Origin: Manihot esculenta
Taxonomy: Eukaryota; Streptophyta; Magnoliopsida; Malpighiales; Euphorbiaceae
DNA: 64,000 nt
Assembly: GCF_001659605.2 (NCBI RefSeq)
Contig: NC_035161.2
Span: 29,931,691-29,995,690, forward strand
Direction: 5' to 3'
Made by a program: the position numbers and the translations under genes. Below are positions 58,721 to 64,000 of this stretch, in pieces (the stretch's first letter is position 1; every line of letters begins with the position of its first letter). Below the pieces are notes generated by a model. That model did no database searches. It was not told the origin of the DNA and worked only from the letters and a program-made list of their open reading frames with translations.

Positions 58721-61700
58721 CTACAGTTCCATGATCTTGGATAACTAGGTAAATTTAGTTGATCGATATCCCTTTCATCATCATTGGAGGTGTTTGGCTC
58801 TTGAAGTTAATTTTCCCTTTTTGTTTTTCATTTTTTATTCCACAGGTAAAGAATCTAGAGCTGATTTAGATGACAGCTGGTGATTGCATAATGCTCATTC
58901 ATCTCCAGTGATCTTGGTGCCATTCTTTGCCTTTGTAATACGAGCTTCAATCCATTTCATATACGGTGATTATTACCCGGTTTGAATTTGACTCATCTTG
59001 TATGCAACTAGATCTAGATTTATATGTTGAAAATTACTGGTAGGAGCGTATTCTCATATTTTTCATTTAAAACACGCGTCTTGTTGTCTTGTATCGTTCA
59101 TATTTGCAGAATCCAAATGTATTCCAATTCCAAGTCATGTCCATAGTCCTTATTTTACCAAGCCTCTGAAAGCTCCCAGCTTCTAACATGCAATAAAATT
59201 GTTGGCTTGTACTGGACAAACATGTTTTTATATTTGAACACTGGAGGAACTTTAGTTTTTCTTTTCCTTTCAGAGAGGATTTCAAGGTGAGTTCATGTTT
59301 TTTTCAGGTATTTTTAACCACATTTAAAGTGCTTACACTGTTCTGAACTCATATTTGAATGCTGTCATTTGCATTTAAATGTCTTCATGCTGGTCAAATG
59401 GTATACTGCAATATAAAAATGAAAAGTTTAGATTCTTTATTCCATAAGAAAGGAAATGTTCTTTGATCCTTTCTATATTTGTTCCTCTTTCTGAATATAT
59501 AATGTGAACTGATTCTATCAGCATATAAATTATAGATGATGACATGTTCTCTACCAAATGCCCAAATAAACAAATCAAATTTTGCTACAGACATCAAAAA
59601 CCAATACCCTTATTTAAACTTTAGGATTATTAGTTGTTGATTAACCATTTTGAACTGCCAGCAACTCTTACCAAATTTGATTGGTTGATATCACCATGTG
59701 TGGAGAGAGTTTTGATTTATTTATTTTATGCGACTCCTTCCAGGCTGGACAATCCCTTGAATTTCATACAAATTATTTATGTGAGTGGGATTATTTTTTT
59801 CTGATTGTTGGCAATGCTTTTTAAATTGTTAGCTTTAATGGGTCAAATGCAGCCAAGAGACACTAATTTTCTTCCCTTTTCTGGTGAAGGAAACAGTGCC
59901 CCATCTTTGAGAATTAAGAAGTGCAAGAATTCAACTCAAATTATTTTTTTGTCTATTCTTATGATTGCAATGAAAGAATTCAATCCTCTTTTACTTGAAA
60001 AAATTTCATTGAATTCTTTTTTTTCTCCAAATAATTTATTACAAATGAAAACTGCAAATGGGTGGGTAAGAATTTGTCAAATGTAGTAAATTTCTGTGAT
60101 TTTGGTGCTTAAGGAATAGAAAATAAATAGAGATTTAGTAGCTAATCCTTAACAAATCACCATGAAGAATCTCCTTGTAAACTTGCAAGTAAATATAAGG
60201 ATAATGATGATACCAAATCAAAATTTTACACTTTAATTTGCATGTTTTGAAATTAAAATTGTTGAATTATATATAAAGAATTGAAAATTTCATTAGACTT
60301 CAATTTGTCCAATTCTAAAAATTATTATAAAGAAAGGAAATATAGCTTTTTTCTTTGCCAAATATACAAATTGTCCCTAATGTTAAAGGTTTCATCCTAA
60401 ATTTTATTTGGATTTATTATTATGGACTTTACTTTATATTTTCAAATTTATATAATAAAAAAATTGTATAAATATATATAGTTGCATAAAGTGAAACTAT
60501 TATAATAATATTGAATATGATATTTTAATAATGTTTATTATAATAAGATAAAATTTATGATTATGATAAAGTTAATATAAAAACCTCAAAAAAGGAAAAT
60601 AAAACTGATAAAATAGTTTATTTTAAAAGGGAAAGACATCCACTACCATGCAACTATAAAAAAAATTTTATTAAATAAGTTTAACCTCAGTACACCAGTG
60701 GAGATTTTTTGGTTGATGATTCCGATTAAAATAAATCCTATATTTGGATTGATGAACTTCACCACCGGTAGGTTTTATTCGAGCTGAAATTGAGGTTTTA
60801 AAAAAAAAAAGTTTAAAATTCGGTAAAATCTATTATGAAGGTGGATCCATTAGCGCGTCATTTAGCCTCCGATTAAAATAGACTGAACTGATTTAAGACT
60901 TATCCATCAGGAGAGAGATTAGCTCGTGTGATGCAACGGGAGTAAAAGAGCATGTCTAATTACACTTTGGTCCCATTAATATGCGTAACTATACTTTGAT
61001 CGCATTAGCATGCGTATCGAAGAAAATTTAAATAAACGTAACAAATAAATACGTCTATATGTACGGGTTTATGTGACAAAGATAGATGATACGGTAGCCA
61101 TAGCAGTATAGCAGTTATACATCATTAAAAAAATAAAAAAAATAAAGAGAAAATATGTGACCACTCAAATTAAATTTACACATATTATCTCTCAGGATCT
61201 CAGAGTATTAATGTGATATTATTTATTTAAAAGTCTTAAATAAAAATGGAGTTGGATTTGTATTAAATTTCTCAAATAAAAGTAAAAGGCTGAAAATTAA
61301 AAAATTTAAAACAATGGATGATAAATAAATATATTAAATAATTGATAATTGATAATATATATTCAGCGTTTGATATTTATCAAACTGTCATGGAAGTATA
61401 TAAAAATGACTGATGATAAGGTATACATCAATTTATTATATTAATAAAATAAATATGAAAATATTAATTTATTATATAATATATAAAATATTTTTTTAAC
61501 AGAATATATAAAATATTTAAAAATATAATTTTTAGAATATAATTATTTATTATGCATATATATAATTTAAATTATATAATAATGAGTATTATAATTATTT
61601 TAATTGTTATTTATAGTATATTTAATTTATTATTTTATCTTATAATTTTAAATTTTAAAAGTTATAACTAACAAATTTTAAAAGAGTAATATAGTTTAAA

Positions 61701-62300
61701 TAAAAAAAATAAAATTACTTATTATTTTAATTATTATTATTATTATTATTTGAAATGCCTATAAAGTTTATTTCAGTAAACATAAAATTTATTAAATTCA
61801 AACACATGATTAGTTAACTAATGAAATAGTAATTTTTAAAAAACGCAATTTACTTTTAAGTAATCACCCTCCAGCGCTCCATTGATCCACTCCAAATAGA
61901 TATTTTTCATTCGAATTTATTTAATTTTATATATTTTAATTAATAATTTGTATAAAAATATAATTTTTATTTTAAAAATTAATATTTCTAAAAAATATAT
62001 AAATTATAATTTTTGAATGAAAACACATAAAAAATTTATAAATATTATTACAATATATATTAATTTAAATTAATTATTTATATAAATCTATTCAAACTAA
62101 TGATCACTCCATATATAAAATCAAATCAGCCACAAATATTTCATTTTTAAATTTCAACATGTTCAAATTCAATCATGTATTACTGAAATCCGAGATTAGA
62201 TTTAAATCGGATCCAATACTTGAAATCAGCCGAGCCGTTGTCTAAATCAAAATATCCTTAATTAAAATTTAGCCAACAATTTGTAACCAAATTACAGTAA
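58721..62300. other. MUB 3' UTR and AT-rich spacer
   Basis: The first few hundred bases are the MUB 3' UTR or tail. Most of the rest is AT-rich. A more balanced patch lies at about 60680-61060, with a degenerate 34-bp direct repeat near 60955-61015 (ACTTTGGTCCCATTAATATG / ACTTTGATCGCATTAGCATG). An (ATT)n run is near 61725-61750. No gene was recognised. Confidence 0.55.
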
Positions 62301-62317
62301 GAGAATGGTATCTAGGA

Positions 62318-62340
62318 GAATTTTCCAATGAACTCCAGAA
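62318..62340 (+). promoter_or_regulatory. candidate heat-shock element upstream of ClpB
   Basis: GAATTTTC (GAA-nn-TTC) is followed by GAA at 62330 and, five bases on, GAA at 62338. It lies about 250 bases upstream of the ClpB start. This is one perfect inverted pair plus a gapped pair, close to the nGAAnnTTCn pattern bound by Hsfs. ClpB genes are heat-induced in plants. Confidence 0.45.
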
Positions 62341-62389
62341 GACGCTCACCTCTACAACAGATATCCGAAGCTCGATACACAGAGGCAGC

Positions 62390-62395
62390 CACGTG
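62390..62395 (+). promoter_or_regulatory. G-box (CACGTG) upstream of ClpB
   Basis: A perfect CACGTG lies ~190 bases upstream of the ATG and ~50 bases after the candidate heat-shock element. Function is inferred from motif and position. Confidence 0.4.
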
Positions 62396-62585
62396 TATGC
62401 ACATGGTGAATCCAACATAAGTCTCCGCATTTCCACAACATTGGCTGCCTCTCTCTCCCTCTCTCTCTTTAATTTCCTTATTTCCACGCTAACAAATCCC
62501 TTCCCTTGCTCCTTGAATCATCTCTCCTTTTGTGTTTGTTTTTCTATTTTGTTTTCTTTGATTTCTTCTGGCTGCTGCTCCGGCA

Positions 62586-64000
62586 ATGGCAGCGACAACT
62601 ACGGCGTCGTTTAGTGGAGTTAGTCTCCGTCCTCCTTATTCACGTCAGAGCAATAGGAGTGGGTTGTTTTCGCAGTCTTTAAGCTTCACTGCAAAACGGA
62701 ATTCTCTCAAGTCGCTTTTATTGAAGAGGAGTGGCTTTGGTTATGAGAAGATTTCGAGAACTCAAAGGTCCTTCATCGTCAGGTGTGATGCTTCTTCTAC
62801 TGGAAAGGTAAGTTCTCTGGTGCTTTTCTGGGATTTGCATTACGAGTGATGTGGTTTGTCTTACTTGAGCTTCTGGGGCTTAAGCAGATTTCTCAGCAAG
62901 ATTTTACAGAGATGGCATGGCAAGGAATTGTTTCTTCTCCAGACGTGGCCAAAGAGAACAAGCATCAGATTGTGGAGACGGAGCACTTGATGAAAGCTCT
63001 ATTGGAGCAGAAGAATGGACTTGCTCGCCGGATCTTTTCAAAAATTGGGGTTGATAATACTCGTCTTTTGGAAGCTACTGATAAGTTTATCCAACGGCAA
63101 CCCAAGGTACTTCCCAAGTTTATTTATATACTCTCCTTTTGGAATCAAGAATTTCTCAAGAATTCAATTCAATTGATTTTTTTTTATAGCAATTCTCTTG
63201 GAATGAAAGAATTTAATTCTTTTTAACTTAAAAAATTTTTATTTTGAAAGAAGTTAAGTTATGCAAATTTATTTGAATTCTTTTAATAAATTGTTGAAAT
63301 ATTCAAGCATGCACTAGGTTCACTGGTTCCATAAGTTCACAATTTGTTACAATTATCTGATTGCATGACCTGTCCACCTGTCTGTCTTTTGAATTACATA
63401 AGGTTCTTGGTGAATCTGCTGGTTCAATGTTAGGACGTGATTTGGAGGCTTTGATCCAGCGAGCCAGGGAATACAAGAAAGACTATGGTGATTCATTTGT
63501 TTCTGTTGAGCATTTGGTCCTTGCGTTCACTCAGGATCGACGGTTTGGGAGGCAGTTGTTTAGGGATTTTCAGATATCTCTGCAGACACTGAAATCTGCA
63601 GTGGAATCAATAAGGGGCCGTCAATCAGTCATAGACCAAGGTGGAAATTTTTTCTTGTTAAGCTTGTGAACATGAATGTGTTACGTGTAGATGAACACAT
63701 GAACAGATCTGTGTGTGCATTTTCAAAGTTTTGTTTCTGTCAAGTAACAAGCCAATTGAAGCTTTTGCCATTTTCAAATTTGAACTGCAGCAGGCTTTAA
63801 AATTTAATCATCAAGCTTGAACCACTGCCATTATACATTTATAATGCTTTGGGCAAGGATCTTTTTGGCATAGAAAAACAGATAGTTTCTTAAAGAAATT
63901 GGATTTCATTCATATGTGTTACTCGGTTGTTTTATTTATTGATATGTTTCCATCATTTTTGTCTGTTGATTTTTGTTGCTTTCAAGGTGTTGGAACTTGA
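62586..64000 (+). CDS. CLPB3: chloroplast ClpB (Hsp100) disaggregase, first three exons (3' end outside window)
   Basis: ClpB is an AAA+ disaggregase working with Hsp70. Exons 62586-62807, 62888-63106 and 63403-63640 join in frame (phases 0, 0, then 1) and encode ~226 residues. The final intron, which starts with GT at 63641, runs past the window. The Ser/Arg-rich, acid-poor N-terminus MAATTTASFSGVSLRPPYSR to ~70 is a typical chloroplast transit peptide. Then comes the paired Clp N-domain: FTEMAWQGIVSSPDVAKENK, QIVETEHLMKALLEQKNGLA, GRDLEALIQRAREYKKDYGD and SVEHLVLAF. The match to Arabidopsis CLPB3 is very close in memory. The AAA+ modules with Walker motifs lie beyond base 64000. Confidence 0.95.

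Overview
This is nuclear DNA from a eudicot plant. The genes carry GT-AG introns, the intergenic DNA is extremely AT-rich, and plant transposons of several classes are present. Codon choice and protein similarity suggest a rosid, perhaps Malpighiales; that placement is a guess. All of the host genes that could be called with confidence lie on the + strand.

Layout. 1-1208: 3' part of a UDP-glucose 6-dehydrogenase gene. 1209-5440: AT-rich spacer with a polypurine tract, a CACTA-like terminus and a LINE fossil. 7147-8999: ELM2/SANT nuclear protein. 10552-11560: C2H2 (ZAT-type) pseudogene followed by a LINE fragment. 11974-14590: two-exon protein with two U1-type zinc fingers. 15647-17182: BAG8-like co-chaperone with an IQ motif. 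18939-20963: intronless PPR protein close to Arabidopsis At5g39350. 21897-38129: a three-level transposon nest. 38138-43270: AT-rich spacer with a 479-bp solo LTR. 43530-53924: six-exon GAUT12/IRX8 gene with a 6.25-kb intron. 56607-58720: three-exon membrane-anchored ubiquitin-fold (MUB) protein. 62586-64000: first three exons of chloroplast ClpB, running off the window.

The nest is a ~1.34-kb non-autonomous hAT element (8-bp TSD GACATAAT). It was split by a ~14.9-kb Ty3/gypsy Tat-lineage LTR retrotransposon (494/493-bp LTRs, 5-bp TSD GAGAG, PBS, PPT, dual RNase H). That element was in turn hit by a 2226-bp solo LTR (TSD ATAGG). The Tat element reads on the minus strand, and its gag-pol has two in-frame stops. 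Between pol and its 3' LTR it carries two gene units on the opposite strand. One is a three-exon gene for an 872-aa protein with a putative gypsy-type 'Transposase_28' N-terminus and a long coiled-coil C-terminus. The other is a ~228-codon unit of unknown function. Both units start next to related copies of an LTR-end/PPT-like sequence. This antisense module is the most interesting structure in the window.

The host genes form a conserved neighbourhood. As I recall the Arabidopsis map, subsets of these families sit next to each of its four UGD genes, so this window looks like a less fractionated version of that ancestral block. Functionally, UGD supplies UDP-glucuronate (the precursor of UDP-xylose) and GAUT12 is needed for secondary-wall xylan. 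ClpB and BAG8 belong to protein quality control. No co-regulation is shown by the sequence.
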